Of a stretch of 41,853 bases of DNA, positions 1 to 7,377 are shown one piece after another (the stretch's first letter is position 1; every line of letters begins with the position of its first letter). The notes under the pieces were generated by a model that was not told the origin of the DNA, searched no databases, and saw nothing but the letters and a program-made list of their open reading frames with translations. Source of the stretch: Prevotella brunnea (GTDB lineage Bacteria > Bacteroidota > Bacteroidia > Bacteroidales > Bacteroidaceae); contig NZ_SDIK01000036.1 of NCBI RefSeq assembly GCF_008016795.1, forward strand, positions 1 to 41,853, in the 5' to 3' direction. The translations under genes were made by a program, and so were the position numbers.

Positions 1-75
1 AACGACGGTCTTATGCCATCTTCACCAAAGGTCCCAGGGTGCATCGATGCCGCTAAGACCTTGCCGAAAATATGA
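1..75 (+). CDS. possible C-terminal end of a truncated upstream gene
   Basis: Frame 1 is open from the window edge for 24 codons and stops with TGA at 73-75. The tail is rich in Pro, Ser and Lys and ends in LPKI. Codon choice is plausible, but the stretch is too short to assign a family, and the reverse strand is also open over much of it. I list it only as a possible gene end. Confidence 0.25.
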   Translation, partial: NDGLMPSSPKVPGCIDAAKTLPKI

Positions 76-235
76 CTGAACTTAGATGTTGTCCATCTTC
101 TTGTATGCAAGAGCACTGACATCAAATTTAAACGATATAATGTTAATGTCAAGTCAATCAGTAAATAAGAAAATAGCTGACAAGTAAAACAGAAAAACAT
201 CGTCAGATCTGACAAGTGAATTCAGGAAAAGACAA

Positions 236-372
236 TTCATGACCTTTTACATTGCAAAAGCTTACCTTTTGAAAAGCAAAAGCTAAGATTTAAATAGATG
301 AATGAAGAAAATTTAGGACACTGTTGAACTTTTCTCATATAGCCGGGAAGGATTTTCGCGTTTTTAACGCCC
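236..372 (+). repeat. dispersed intergenic repeat, copy 1
   Basis: This copy starts with TTCATGACCTTTTACATTGC, continues with AAGCTTACC and AAGCTAAG modules, and then shares the block GAAGAAAATTTAGGACA plus TTGAACTTTTC with copies at 7378-7615 (inverted), 32099-32273 and 41300-41553. It extends into an ATTTTC...AACG tail shared with the last copy. It carries no ORF. Confidence 0.7.
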
Positions 373-493
373 CGGCTAAACAAAGAATATGCTTATCTTT
401 TGTCTTGTCCGGACAGGCAGGTTTTGATATGAATTCATTGCGTATGGGTTTTAGTTAGTAAATTGCCGAATAACAAACATATATAATTGAATA

Positions 494-544
494 TTCCTAA
501 TGGCGGTCATTAGGAAAAAGAACTAAAGTAGTTTCTAATGACCG
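494..544. repeat. nested inverted repeat
   Basis: TTCCTAATG (494-502) and CATTAGGAA (508-516) form a perfect 9-bp stem with a 5-nt loop. In addition CGGTCATTAG (504-513) is the exact complement of CTAATGACCG (535-544). The two stems are mutually exclusive. A similar TCATTAGA/TCTAATGA arrangement lies at 20340-20383. Confidence 0.55.
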
Positions 545-630
545 ATTTAAGCAAAAGCACAGTTTTTATACAAGAGTTTTTTATCATTACCAATCATTTT
601 TGAATAGTTCGAAAACAATTTGTAAATCAA

Positions 631-668
631 AAAAAATCCGTCTAATTTTTGTTATAGACGGATTTTTT
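631..668 (-). terminator. intrinsic terminator of the lipoprotein gene
   Basis: AAAAAATCCGTCTA (631-644) pairs perfectly with TAGACGGATTTTTT (655-668) around a 10-nt loop. It lies 22 bp past the stop codon of the minus-strand lipoprotein gene. The A/T flanks would make it work in both directions. Confidence 0.8.
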
Positions 669-689
669 CTTTGTGCGATATCGGTGCTA

Positions 690-1553
690 CTATCTTGTTC
701 TTAGCTGTTTCTTGGCCGTTTGCTCATACAAAACAGCTTTATTTGTTTTGGCTTTACCAAAAGATTTTTTTCCTAATCTGCCGGTTGCAGCTCGCGTCTT
801 GGAGAACATCCCTTTGGCATTTGTTGCCTGACGTTCTAGGTCTATATATATTACATCTTCCGTGTTTGTACTAATGGCAACACCGAAGAAAGTGTCATAA
901 CCTCTCTCATTTTCGTATCCCAAGTGGAAACCCTCAGTTTGTGAGTTGGCATCCAAAACGAAAATAGTACCCGATTTGTATTTAATGTAAATATCTCCAT
1001 TCATAGCTACATACCACGAAAAATCCAAAGTTTGCGTATTTCCATCAGCATCGGTATCAACCTCTACTCCGTTTCCACTCAAAGAATTGGATGTCGCATT
1101 ATATTGAAAGAACTTCATGTTCGCCATATAGGTTTCTTGTATTCTCTGCTTGGAATTGTCTGAAGTATATTCGTAAACCATAGTACCTTGCCATTCACCA
1201 CAAAGCATTTGAACCTCGTCAAGTAAATTTTGATCAGCGGTTGGGACTTCATTGTCATAATTGCTATCCCATCCATAATTCCCATTGTTATACGCATCCC
1301 AATAAGGAGTTGGACTAAAACCTATCGAAGTCATGAACGCAACGAACTCGGCGTCTGTTGCCATCGGGTAATTACAATAGAACCAGTTATAGGCATGATA
1401 ATAATCAGTTCCCTTTGGGAAATCGTACCGGAAGCCATCGACGGCTTCATCAACAAGACTGAGATAATATTCATTATCATCATTACAACTTGTGAACATG
1501 AATGGGGTGGCAACCAGTACCAATGCAAATAAAAACATACTAAGTTTTTTCAT
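690..1553 (-). CDS. predicted lipoprotein of unknown function
   Basis: The 287-residue protein starts with a basic, hydrophobic signal and a lipobox ending in Cys23 (MFTSC followed by NDDN), so it is probably an acylated envelope lipoprotein. The mature part is acidic and rich in Tyr, Asn and Asp, with no motif I recognise. The last 40 residues are Lys/Arg-rich. It stands alone: a TAGTTTTG -7 box lies about 43 bp upstream and a terminator follows the stop. The next gene is divergent. No function can be assigned from sequence. Confidence 0.8.
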   Translation of the reverse strand: MKKLSMFLFALVLVATPFMFTSCNDDNEYYLSLVDEAVDGFRYDFPKGTDYYHAYNWFYCNYPMATDAEFVAFMTSIGFSPTPYWDAYNNGNYGWDSNYDNEVPTADQNLLDEVQMLCGEWQGTMVYEYTSDNSKQRIQETYMANMKFFQYNATSNSLSGNGVEVDTDADGNTQTLDFSWYVAMNGDIYIKYKSGTIFVLDANSQTEGFHLGYENERGYDTFFGVAISTNTEDVIYIDLERQATNAKGMFSKTRAATGRLGKKSFGKAKTNKAVLYEQTAKKQLRTR

Positions 1554-1595
1554 ATCTCTTATATTTTAAATTATTCCTTTTCTACTTTTTAATGG

Positions 1596-1603
1596 CAAAA
1601 CTA
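1596..1603 (-). promoter_or_regulatory. -7 promoter box of the lipoprotein gene
   Basis: The minus strand reads TAGTTTTG, a match to the Bacteroidetes -7 consensus TAnnTTTG, 43 bp before the start codon. Confidence 0.5.
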
Positions 1604-1752
1604 AACATTTTACATCCATTTTTTAATATAAAATCTCTATTTACTTATAGGGAAATCCCTATTTTATGCAAATCCCCATATTAAATGGAAACTTACAAAT
1701 AAATTTTTAATACTTTTAATACATACTTCAAATGAAATAAAAATAAAAGTTG

Positions 1753-1760
1753 TATTTTTG
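1753..1760 (+). promoter_or_regulatory. -7 promoter box of glutathione peroxidase
   Basis: TATTTTTG matches TAnnTTTG and lies 40 bp before the start codon in a very AT-rich stretch. Confidence 0.5.
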
Positions 1761-1799
1761 CAAATAATACATATAATCGTTTAATCAAAATTAAAGAAG

Positions 1800-2354
1800 A
1801 TGAAAACAGTTTATGATTTCACTGTCAAAGACAGAAAAGGCGGTGATTTTTCACTAAAAGAGTATGCTAACGAGGTCTTGCTCATCGTAAACACAGCTAC
1901 AAAGTGTGGTTTTACTCCAACATACGAAGAACTGGAAGCTACTTATAAAAAGTATCATGCAAAAGGATTTGAAATTCTTGATTTTCCTTGCAACCAATTT
2001 GGACAGCAGGCTCCCGGTACAGACGAAAGCATTCATGAGTTTTGCAAACTAACATATGGTACGGAGTTTCCACGCTTTAAGAAAATTAAGGTGAATGGTG
2101 AAGAGGCAGAACCGCTCTACAAGTTTTTGAAGGAGCAGAAAGGTTTTGCCGGTTGGGATGAAAGCCATCCTATCTATCCGGTATTGCATAAAATTCTTTC
2201 AGAAGCAGATCCAAACTACAAGGAAAGCCACGAAATAAAATGGAATTTCACCAAGTTCTTAATTAATAAAAAAGGACAGGTTGTAGCACGTTTCGAACCT
2301 ACTGAAAAAATAGAGCATATCGAAGCGGAAATAGAAAAGCTTTTGGCAGAGTAA
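1800..2354 (+). CDS. glutathione peroxidase family thiol peroxidase
   Basis: The 184-residue protein reduces hydroperoxides, most likely with thioredoxin rather than glutathione. The family signatures are clear: the peroxidatic Cys36 in NTATKCGFT, FPCNQFGQQ at 62-70, and the WNFTKFL block with Trp148-Asn149. Cys82 sits where the resolving Cys is found in yeast Gpx3-type two-Cys enzymes, which favours thioredoxin dependence. There is no signal peptide, so it is cytoplasmic. It is a single-gene unit with its own promoter and a terminator shared with the convergent symporter gene. The PerR-like regulator at 29177 would be a sensible controller, but no operator was identified. Confidence 0.93.
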   Translation: MKTVYDFTVKDRKGGDFSLKEYANEVLLIVNTATKCGFTPTYEELEATYKKYHAKGFEILDFPCNQFGQQAPGTDESIHEFCKLTYGTEFPRFKKIKVNGEEAEPLYKFLKEQKGFAGWDESHPIYPVLHKILSEADPNYKESHEIKWNFTKFLINKKGQVVARFEPTEKIEHIEAEIEKLLAE

Positions 2355-2400
2355 TATTATTTGGTAATATAGCTGTCTATTGTAATATAGACTCTAACTG

Positions 2401-2447
2401 AAAAAAAGGAAAGTTCACAGGTTTCTTTGTGTATCTTTCCTTTTTTT
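2401..2447. terminator. bidirectional terminator overlapping the symporter 3' end
   Basis: AAAAAAAGGAAAG (2401-2413) pairs perfectly with CTTTCCTTTTTTT (2435-2447) around a 21-nt loop. It serves the gpx-type gene on the plus strand. On the minus strand one arm is part of the symporter coding sequence (its SKKRKD codons) and the stop codon is in the loop. Confidence 0.75.
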
Positions 2448-3893
2448 AGAGCAATCCAAGATGGTTTTTGCCCCCTGTTTTTGCGGTTTAGTAAGCCATA
2501 AACCAATAAAGGTTATTAGCCCATTAAGCATAAGTAATTCATAACCAAACTTGTAATCCCATATCCGCAAGAAAAGATTGTCGAGGAGGAAGCACAAAAT
2601 CGGACTTGCGATGGCTATATAAGGAACTATCTTGTCGTTTACGTTTTCATGGGTAAGCATTCCATATGCAAATAATCCAAGCAAAGGTCCATAAGTATAA
2701 GAACACAATATATAGATGGCATCTATAAGGCTTGTTGAGTTTATAGACCTAAATAACAAAATGAAGAGAATAAAAATAATGGCAATCATTATGTGCGACT
2801 TTTTTCTCAAAGTTTCATTGCCTGCTTGTTCCTTAATATCAACACAATAGCTGGTAGTTAAAGCAGTTAAAGCAGAATCGGCACTGGAGAAACACGCTGC
2901 AACGACACCAATTGTAAAAAGCACGACAACCCATTTCCCCAGCATTGCTCCTGCCACCGGAATCAGCATCAACTCATCCGGATTTTTAGGTATCGGCTGT
3001 CCCATCCGTACTAAATAATGCATAAGCAGAACCCCTAAACCAAGAAAAAGAAGATTGGCAGGAAGAAAAGCCAATCCATAGGTACACATATTCTTTTGTG
3101 CTTCAGATAGGTTTTTGCATGTCATATTCTTCTGCATCATGTCCTGATCTAATCCGGTCATTACAATTACTATAAAGATACCGCTAAAGAATTGTTTCCA
3201 AAAATTTTGTCTCGTCACCCAATCATCGAATACAAATATTTTTGAATATTCATCCGCCATTATCATTTTCAGGGTTTCTGAAACACTCATATCCAAAGCA
3301 TCAATCACCTTATACATAATTAAAAGAAGCGCAACAAACATACAGAATGTTTGGAAAGTGTCGGTAAAAACCAATGTCTTCATACCACTTTTACGAGTAT
3401 AAAGCCATATCGAGATGACCAAAACGATGACAGTAACAAAAAAAGGAATGTGAAGGGCATCAAAAACGAATCGCTGAAGTATCATGCAGACAACATAAAA
3501 TCGCACTGCGGCTCCTGTCATTTTAGATATTAGAAAGAATGACGCACCGGTCTTGTAACTCCGCTTTCCCATCCTCTTCTTTAGGTAGGAATAAATAGTG
3601 ATGAGATTCATTTTATAGCACAACGGCAATAAGACAAAAGCTACAATAACATACCCAACTATAAATCCCATACAAGTCTGGGCATAGGTCATATTTTGAT
3701 TAATTACCATTCCGGGAACACTTACAAAAGTAACACCGGATATGCTGGCACCAATCATTCCAAAGGAGACCAAATACCAAGGCGACTTACGGTTTGCTCT
3801 AAAGAAGACTTCATTATTACTTCTCTTTGAAGCAAACTTGCTCAATAAAAGAAGAATGGAGAAATAAGCAAGTATGGTTGCTATTATCATCAT
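2415..3893 (-). CDS. sodium:solute symporter (SSS family), candidate pantothenate transporter
   Basis: The 492-residue polytopic membrane protein has about 13 hydrophobic segments. It begins with the N-terminal pattern of the SSS family (an early helix, then GASISGVTFVSVPGM near residue 50) and contains FSSADSALTALTT, a typical Na+-site region. Substrates in this family include sugars, proline and pantothenate. The start codon overlaps the stop of the upstream type II pantothenate kinase as ATGA, so the two are translationally coupled. Length is close to PanF (about 485 residues). From this context I infer Na+/pantothenate uptake, but a sugar or another acid cannot be excluded. The next codon is also ATG and could be the true start. 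Confidence 0.85.
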   Translation of the reverse strand: MMIIATILAYFSILLLLSKFASKRSNNEVFFRANRKSPWYLVSFGMIGASISGVTFVSVPGMVINQNMTYAQTCMGFIVGYVIVAFVLLPLCYKMNLITIYSYLKKRMGKRSYKTGASFFLISKMTGAAVRFYVVCMILQRFVFDALHIPFFVTVIVLVISIWLYTRKSGMKTLVFTDTFQTFCMFVALLLIMYKVIDALDMSVSETLKMIMADEYSKIFVFDDWVTRQNFWKQFFSGIFIVIVMTGLDQDMMQKNMTCKNLSEAQKNMCTYGLAFLPANLLFLGLGVLLMHYLVRMGQPIPKNPDELMLIPVAGAMLGKWVVVLFTIGVVAACFSSADSALTALTTSYCVDIKEQAGNETLRKKSHIMIAIIFILFILLFRSINSTSLIDAIYILCSYTYGPLLGLFAYGMLTHENVNDKIVPYIAIASPILCFLLDNLFLRIWDYKFGYELLMLNGLITFIGLWLTKPQKQGAKTILDCSKKRKDTQRNL

Positions 3894-4726
3894 TGGTTTT
3901 TCTCAAACTTTATTCCAGATTGAAGTGCAGCTCCAATCGCGGTACAAAATTCCGAGTATTTGGGAATTACGAAATTCACTCCGTAAAGCTTTTCCATCAA
4001 AGGGAACAGAATTTTACATTGTGGAAGCAGAGTAAGATTTCCAATCATTACAAAATCCTTTATACCACTATTAAGCGCGCTCAAGATAGTTGCCGACCCA
4101 ATGGATTGAAGCACAAGGCAGATTAAGCCCAAAGCAATATCTTCTCTGCTCGTGTTTCCTTGCGCATTTGCGAAAAGGGAAGCAGTCGCATCCATCGGCA
4201 ACCCCGGTAGAGGATTTGCGGAAATATCACCAATCTGTAAGTTAATATTCGAGATATCCCCTTTTATCGCTAAATCAGAAATATGTTTGATATCATCTGT
4301 GTTCAACAACAAACGCGACAGTCCGTTCAAAGTTCCTCCACCAATACCTATTCCTCCTATATGATTAATTTTATCTCCGTCACACTGCACAAGAGAGGTT
4401 CCTGTTCCCATCGATACTACAATCATCCGATCCAGCCGCGACTCAAAGCGTGCTCCCAAACCATCGGCGAGAAACTCATCGGCTTTCTCTGTGGGCAAAC
4501 CATAAACGGGCTTATTGATATAAGCAGAACCTACACCGGTTATCATAACTTTCTCAACATCAAACAATTCTATCTGGTTGTCATAAAGATATTTCCCAAA
4601 TGCACCATATAGAGAAGTTACCGGGTCTGTTGCCGTTATTCGTAGCGGTTTTACTATTTTACCATCCGACAAGCCTACAATTTTAGTTGTTGAAATACCA
4701 ACATCTATACCAATAGCAATCTTCAT
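3890..4726 (-). CDS. coaW: type II pantothenate kinase
   Basis: The protein (278 residues from the chosen start) phosphorylates pantothenate, the first step of coenzyme A synthesis. It has the acetate-kinase-fold motifs of type II enzymes: GIDVGISTTKIV at the N-terminus, GTGTSLVQ in the middle and HIGGIGIGGGTLNGL after it. Size fits Staphylococcus CoaW (267 residues). I chose the ATG at 4726 because an in-frame upstream start at 4750 lies inside the TAAATTTG promoter box and adds residues that the family lacks. The stop overlaps the symporter start, which suggests that uptake and phosphorylation of the same vitamin are co-expressed. Confidence 0.88.
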   Translation of the reverse strand: MKIAIGIDVGISTTKIVGLSDGKIVKPLRITATDPVTSLYGAFGKYLYDNQIELFDVEKVMITGVGSAYINKPVYGLPTEKADEFLADGLGARFESRLDRMIVVSMGTGTSLVQCDGDKINHIGGIGIGGGTLNGLSRLLLNTDDIKHISDLAIKGDISNINLQIGDISANPLPGLPMDATASLFANAQGNTSREDIALGLICLVLQSIGSATILSALNSGIKDFVMIGNLTLLPQCKILFPLMEKLYGVNFVIPKYSEFCTAIGAALQSGIKFEKNQ

Positions 4727-4747
4727 AATTAATATTAATTTATAGCG

Positions 4748-4755
4748 CAAATTTA
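4748..4755 (-). promoter_or_regulatory. -7 promoter box of the coaW-symporter operon
   Basis: The minus strand reads TAAATTTG, a TAnnTTTG match 21 bp before the coaW start. It implies a short leader and rules against the longer reading-frame start. Confidence 0.55.
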
Positions 4756-4916
4756 CATAAAAATCGCGATATATAAGTCAGTAGGAATAAAAAAGGAAAA
4801 TAAATCCCTGAATTCCCTTCCCTTTTTACGGAAAAGTGTCAAGACCAACATAAATTCTTTGTCCTAAATGCGTGCTCTAAATCACAATTTGTATTATCTT
4901 TGGCAAAAAAATAATA

Positions 4917-5065
4917 ATGTTCAAATGCAGGGCTTATGAGAATCGTATGGACCTTGACGTACACAAAGATAGCATTTATCTTTGTACTTTAAGCAGCACG
5001 AGCGAAATTATTGAGAAATTTTTGGCGTATTGACTCTACGACGCCATCGCAAAAACGTTTTTTAG
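4917..5065 (+). pseudogene. decayed N-terminal fragment of an IS110-family transposase
   Basis: An open frame at 4917-5033 encodes 38 residues with MDLDVHKDSIYLCTL near its centre. This resembles the start of IS110-type DEDD transposases (GxDVHKDxI, first catalytic Asp). The frame stops at TGA 5031-5033, but shifting by one base at 5024 continues with GVLTLRR, matching the FGVLTPxLR stretch that follows in intact family members, before a TAG at 5063. The rest of the transposase is absent. I read this as a frameshifted relic left upstream of the HU gene. Confidence 0.6.
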
Positions 5066-5107
5066 AAAAAAATAGTAAAAACATTTCCGTATTTATCTGA
5101 AAATGAG

Positions 5108-5115
5108 TATCTTTG
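5108..5115 (+). promoter_or_regulatory. -7 promoter box of the HU gene
   Basis: TATCTTTG is a perfect TAnnTTTG match 54 bp before the HU start codon, downstream of the transposase relic. Confidence 0.6.
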
Positions 5116-5169
5116 CAGTCCGTTAGAAAAGGTTATGGAAAATATATAATATTAAAGCATATATAAACA

Positions 5170-5448
5170 ATGACAAAAGCAGATATCATCACAGAGATTG
5201 CAGCATCAACGGGCATCGCGAAGAAGGACGTGTCGGCAGTTGTAGAATCTTTTATGGACGCTATCAAAAACAGTTTGTTAGATAGGAAAGAGAATGTGTA
5301 CCTTCGTGGTTTTGGAAGTTTTATCGTGAAGCATCGTGCAGAGAAAACGGCTCGTAATATCTCAAAAAACACGACGATTACGATCCCGGCACATAACTTC
5401 CCAAGTTTTAAACCTGCCAGAACTTTTATCGAAGACATGAAGAAATAA
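5170..5448 (+). CDS. HU/IHF family DNA-binding protein
   Basis: The 92-residue nucleoid protein has the HU layout: N-terminal helices (MTKADIITEIAASTGI), a central VYLRGFGSFIVKHR segment matching the GFGxF signature, and the flexible arm ending in a PSFKPAR motif. It binds and bends DNA non-specifically as a dimer. It is the first gene of a set with a tiny basic protein and RNase G, in the same order as in many Bacteroidetes. The gap to the next gene is 38 bp, so the two are probably co-transcribed. Confidence 0.93.
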   Translation: MTKADIITEIAASTGIAKKDVSAVVESFMDAIKNSLLDRKENVYLRGFGSFIVKHRAEKTARNISKNTTITIPAHNFPSFKPARTFIEDMKK

Positions 5449-5486
5449 TCAACAAAGTATAAAATAACATTTTAAAATTAAGAATT

Positions 5487-5576
5487 ATGCCAAACGGAAA
5501 GAAAAAAAAGGGACATAAGATGGCTACGCACAAGCGTAAGAAGAGATTAAGAAAGAACAGACACAAGAGCAAGTAA
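5487..5576 (+). CDS. 29-residue very basic ribosome-associated-type protein (COX24/AURKAIP1-like)
   Basis: This ORF of only 29 codons reads MPNGKKKKGHKMATHKRKKR followed by LRKNRHKSK. More than half of the residues are Lys, Arg or His. Near-identical small proteins are known across Bacteroidetes and are annotated with the COX24/AURKAIP1 C-terminal domain, the family of the mitochondrial small-subunit protein mS38 and mycobacterial bS22. I therefore infer a small ribosomal-subunit protein. Upstream AATTAAGA before the ATG is weak as a ribosome site, as is usual in this phylum. It sits between HU and RNase G, a conserved neighbourhood. Confidence 0.8.
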   Translation: MPNGKKKKGHKMATHKRKKRLRKNRHKSK

Positions 5577-5713
5577 GCCCCAGGGCAGAAAGCACTTAAG
5601 CTCTTTCAAACATAACGGGGCATGTCATCGCAAAGGACTCCTTTCCCTGGGAGTGCGACGACAAGTCTCGTTTTTACATATAAGTAAAGACTACTTATAA
5701 TAAACAGAAGAAA
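5577..5713 (+). promoter_or_regulatory. structured leader between the 29-residue gene and RNase G
   Basis: The 137-nt gap contains CCCAGGG (5579-5585) complementary to CCCTGGG (5645-5651), extended by AAAG (5589-5592) with CTTT (5641-5644). An alternative pairing is GCCCC (5577-5581) with GGGGC around 5627-5631. No promoter box was seen, so the structure would lie in a read-through transcript. By analogy with E. coli rne, whose mRNA leader is cleaved by its own product, it could be a feedback site. That is inference. Confidence 0.4.
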
Positions 5714-7285
5714 ATGACAAGCGAAGTTATTATTGATGCCCAACCGAAAGAGATTTCCATAGCACTACTTGAGGATAAGCGTTTGGTGGAATATCAGCGC
5801 GAACCGAGAGAAGCAAATTTTTCGGTGGGAAACATCTACGTGGCTAAAGTTAAAAAACTTATGCCGGGCTTAAATGCTTGCTTTGTAGATGTAGGTTATG
5901 AACGCGATGCATTTCTTCATTATCTTGATTTAGGAAGCCAATTCGATTCTTTTGCGAAGTACCTCAAACAGGTGCAAAGCGACCGTAAAAAACTTTACCC
6001 CATACAGAAAGCCAGTCATCTACCCGACTTAAAAAAAGATGGTAGCATACAAAATACATTGCAAGTCGGACAAGAGGTGATGGTACAAATAGTTAAAGAA
6101 CCCATATCCACCAAAGGACCTCGCCTTACGGGAGAAATATCTTTTGCAGGGAGATACTTGGTGCTTATTCCATTCGGGGATAAAGTTAATGTTTCATCGA
6201 AAATTAAAAGCGGAGAAGAGAGAGCAAGGCTAAAGCAACTCATTCAAAGCATACGCCCAAAAAACTTTGGAGTTATCGTTAGAACAGTGGCACAGGGAAA
6301 ACGCGTAGCGGAACTTGATGCCGAAATGAAAATTCTTCTAACCAGATGGAATGAAGCCATCACCAAAGTTCAAAAGACGCAAGAGCGTCCTCAACTCATT
6401 TTCGAGGAAACGGGACGTGCAGTAGCCATGCTTCGAGACCTTTTCAACGCTACCTATGAAAATATTTATGTTAACGATGAAGAAATTTGCACAGCTGTAA
6501 AACACTATGTTTCTCTCATAGCCCCTGAAAAGGCAAACATAGTAAAAAAATACACCGGCAAATTACCGATTTTCGACAATTTCGATGTAACAAGACAAAT
6601 CAAATCGAGTTTCGGAAAAACTATTAACTATGGACATGGGTGCTATTTGATTATAGAGCATACGGAAGCCATGCATGTCGTTGACGTTAATAGTGGCAAT
6701 CGCGCAAAAGAGAAAGGACAAGAACAAAACGCGCTTGACACCAATTTGGGGGCAGCTGACGAATTAGCCAGACAACTCAGACTAAGAGATATGGGTGGCA
6801 TCATCGTAGTGGATTTTATCGATATGAATCTTGCTGAAGATCGTCAGCTGCTATATGAACGCATGTGTAAGGCGATGCAAAAAGACCGTTCCCGCCACAA
6901 CATATTGCCACTAAGCAAATTTGGTCTCATGCAAATAACTCGGCAGCGCGTGCGTCCGGTGATGGATGTGGATGTGGACGAGAATTGTCCTACATGCTTT
7001 GGCACCGGAAAAATAAGGTCAAGTATTCTTTTTACGGATCAACTGGAACGTAAAATTGACAGACTTGTCAATAAGATTGGTATCAAGAAATTCTATTTGC
7101 ATGTACATCCGTATGTTGCAGCGTATATTAATCAAGGAGTAATTTCCCTAAAACGCAAATGGCAAATGAAATATGGATTTGGCGTGCGTATCATTCCTTC
7201 ACAGAAATTGGGCTTTTTACAATACGAATTCTTCGATGAGAAGCAACAATTTTTAGACATGAAGGAAATCAATGACAAATCATAA
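5714..7285 (+). CDS. rng: ribonuclease G/E family endoribonuclease
   Basis: The 523-residue protein is the short form of RNase E/G, which cuts AU-rich single-stranded RNA and matures rRNA. The N-terminal S1-type domain shows VGNIYVAKVKKLMPGLNACF (about 38-57) and contains an insertion. The catalytic Mg2+ aspartates are Asp324 in VVDVNSGNR and Asp367 in IIVVDFIDM. The Zn-link motif CPTCFGTGK has Cys425 and Cys428. There is no long C-terminal degradosome scaffold, which fits RNase G. Cytoplasmic. It follows HU and the 29-residue gene after a structured 137-nt leader and ends in a strong terminator. Confidence 0.95.
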   Translation: MTSEVIIDAQPKEISIALLEDKRLVEYQREPREANFSVGNIYVAKVKKLMPGLNACFVDVGYERDAFLHYLDLGSQFDSFAKYLKQVQSDRKKLYPIQKASHLPDLKKDGSIQNTLQVGQEVMVQIVKEPISTKGPRLTGEISFAGRYLVLIPFGDKVNVSSKIKSGEERARLKQLIQSIRPKNFGVIVRTVAQGKRVAELDAEMKILLTRWNEAITKVQKTQERPQLIFEETGRAVAMLRDLFNATYENIYVNDEEICTAVKHYVSLIAPEKANIVKKYTGKLPIFDNFDVTRQIKSSFGKTINYGHGCYLIIEHTEAMHVVDVNSGNRAKEKGQEQNALDTNLGAADELARQLRLRDMGGIIVVDFIDMNLAEDRQLLYERMCKAMQKDRSRHNILPLSKFGLMQITRQRVRPVMDVDVDENCPTCFGTGKIRSSILFTDQLERKIDRLVNKIGIKKFYLHVHPYVAAYINQGVISLKRKWQMKYGFGVRIIPSQKLGFLQYEFFDEKQQFLDMKEINDKS

Positions 7286-7338
7286 GATAATACTTATCGT
7301 CATCAAAAGATAATGAAGGAGTCTATGTGGTTAATCAG

Positions 7339-7377
7339 AGTAGGAAGTAAACAAAGTGGTTTACTTCCTACTTTTTT
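7339..7377 (+). terminator. intrinsic terminator of rng
   Basis: AGTAGGAAGTAAAC (7339-7352) pairs perfectly with GTTTACTTCCTACT (7359-7372) around a 6-nt loop and is followed by a T run. The inverted repeat copy 2 begins directly after it. Confidence 0.88.

Larger units (their letters stand above)
76..689. other. 614-bp gene-free stretch with repeat and inverted repeats
   Basis: No convincing coding sequence was found. The stretch holds one copy of the dispersed AAGCTT-module repeat (236-372), an 8-bp inverted repeat TAGCCGGG/CCCGGCTA (340-347/371-378), a 10-bp palindrome TGTCCGGACA (406-415), a nested inverted repeat at 494-544, and the terminator of the lipoprotein gene at 631-668. Confidence 0.6.

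Noticed and set aside
671..874. 67-residue plus-strand ORF
   Set aside because: It begins inside the flank of the lipoprotein terminator and lies opposite the lipoprotein coding sequence; composition fits an antisense shadow.
4727..4750. Upstream start for the pantothenate kinase
   Set aside because: The start lies within the promoter box and the added residues precede the universally N-terminal GID motif.
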